Source: Pseudomonadota bacterium
GTDB lineage: Bacteria; Pseudomonadota; Alphaproteobacteria; Acetobacterales; Acetobacteraceae
Length of the DNA stretch: 64,000 bases
NCBI GenBank assembly: GCA_021816925.1
Contig: JAKAWQ010000013.1
Location: 1 to 64,000 of the forward strand
Direction of reading: 5' to 3'
Below are positions 63,544-64,000 of this stretch, one piece after another (position 1 is the first letter of the stretch; each line of letters opens with the position of its first letter). Position numbers and translations under genes: made by a program. Below the pieces are notes generated by a model that saw only the letters and a list, made by a program, of their open reading frames with translations, did not search any database and was not told where the DNA came from.

Positions 63544-63834
63544 CGTGGCCTCCGGTTCGGGTGCAGCTAATAGAGGGATTTTCTTCCCTGATTGCAAATC
63601 TGCTCGCAAAAAATAAAATCCTTCCTCATATTGCGAACAAAGTAGAAATTCGCTCTCATTCCTGCCGTTCCGACGGCCGTCGCTTTCCCCGCCGCGAGCG
63701 CGCTTGCGCCGGGCCGGCGGTTTTCCCTCTCTTGCCTCGGTCGGCGGCGGCGCGGCTGGACGGGGGCGCGGGCCGGCCCTATCCGTGCCGGGCCGGCGCG
63801 GGCGGCGCCGCCCGAGGGAGGATCCGGACGCCGC
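63544..63834. other. A/T-rich promoter region between divergent genes
   Basis: The stretch 63565-63660 is markedly A/T-rich (for example AAAAAATAAAATCC) in an otherwise very GC-rich window and lies between the divergent ATP-grasp gene and the FkbM-like start at 63835. No gene is supported. Suggests a real promoter pair or a transferred segment. Confidence 0.45.
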
Positions 63835-64000
63835 ATGAGCTTCGTTTTCTACGCGCAGAACGACGAGGACGTGCTGCTCTGGCGCGCGCCCGCGAGATCC
63901 GGCGCGGCGGCGCGGGCGAACGCGAGGAGGTTTGCGGTGAGACGGCCGATGCCGCGTCCGGAATATTCGGGGTCCTGGAGCGCACGGGCATCGACGAGAA
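63835..64000 (+). CDS. FkbM-like methyltransferase, N-terminus (truncated by window, frame uncertain)
   Basis: Begins MSFVFYAQNDEDVLLWRA, the start typical of FkbM methyltransferases attached to glycan loci (MSFVSYAQNxEDVxLWRAL). GGGAGGA is 11 bp upstream. After residue 18 the frame becomes Arg/Ala-rich while another frame reads AREIRRGGAGEREEVCGETA, so either a frameshift or a replaced segment follows. Open to the window edge at 64000. Confidence 0.4.
   Translation, partial: MSFVFYAQNDEDVLLWRAPARSGAAARANARRFAVRRPMPRPEYSGSWSARASTR

Overview
The window is GC-rich, densely coded bacterial DNA, most likely from an alphaproteobacterium of the Rhodospirillales/Acetobacteraceae type. That placement rests on a UPF0262 protein, an Lrp regulator divergent from thioredoxin reductase, Tat-type binding proteins and an Acetobacteraceae-like transglutaminase/YD-repeat family. 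It is inference from gene content, not from a marker gene. I see no rRNA, tRNA, CRISPR array or replication origin.

0-4.2 kb is a decay zone: a frameshifted IS66-type transposase, a multiply broken transglutaminase/RHS-type exported protein, a tiny intact YD-repeat secreted peptide, a DUF2459 fragment and a small WVPGHW lipoprotein. 4.4-9.7 kb is a minus-strand run: PfkB kinase, LacD/YihT-like aldolase, mobA, an aspartate dehydrogenase broken by a 13-bp tandem repeat expansion, and an amino-acid binding protein with its permease. A 20-bp palindromic, LacI-like operator sits in front of the kinase.

9.8-23.2 kb looks like a catabolic locus for an unidentified sugar acid or polyol. It holds two D-2-hydroxyacid dehydrogenases, three SDRs, an enolase-superfamily enzyme, a ThDP enzyme, a DMT exporter and a ribose-type ABC importer with two tandemly duplicated binding proteins. 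23.3-31 kb is mostly housekeeping or accessory: alpha/beta hydrolase, DUF445, LLM flavin enzyme, a GtrB-GtrA fusion, Lrp/trxB, LysR and a PNPOx-like protein.

31.2-62 kb is dominated by surface glycan functions. It holds gmd-rmd (GDP-rhamnose), a GT-C-like membrane protein, and an overlapping minus-strand operon of a GDP-mannose 3,5-epimerase homologue, a nucleotide-sugar dehydrogenase, methyltransferases and a very large FkbM/methyltransferase fusion. A glycosyltransferase-like 896-aa protein with duplicated beta modules follows, then a plus-strand Gtr-like operon (FkbM, GT-C, GtrB, methyltransferase, GtrA) and an 1811-aa secreted-type protein with four DUF4214 repeats. Mobile debris lies between these blocks: IS ends, a serine recombinase stump, vapBC remnants, an intact hicAB and REP-like palindromes. 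This fits a recombining glycan island. The last bases begin an FkbM-like gene cut by the window edge.
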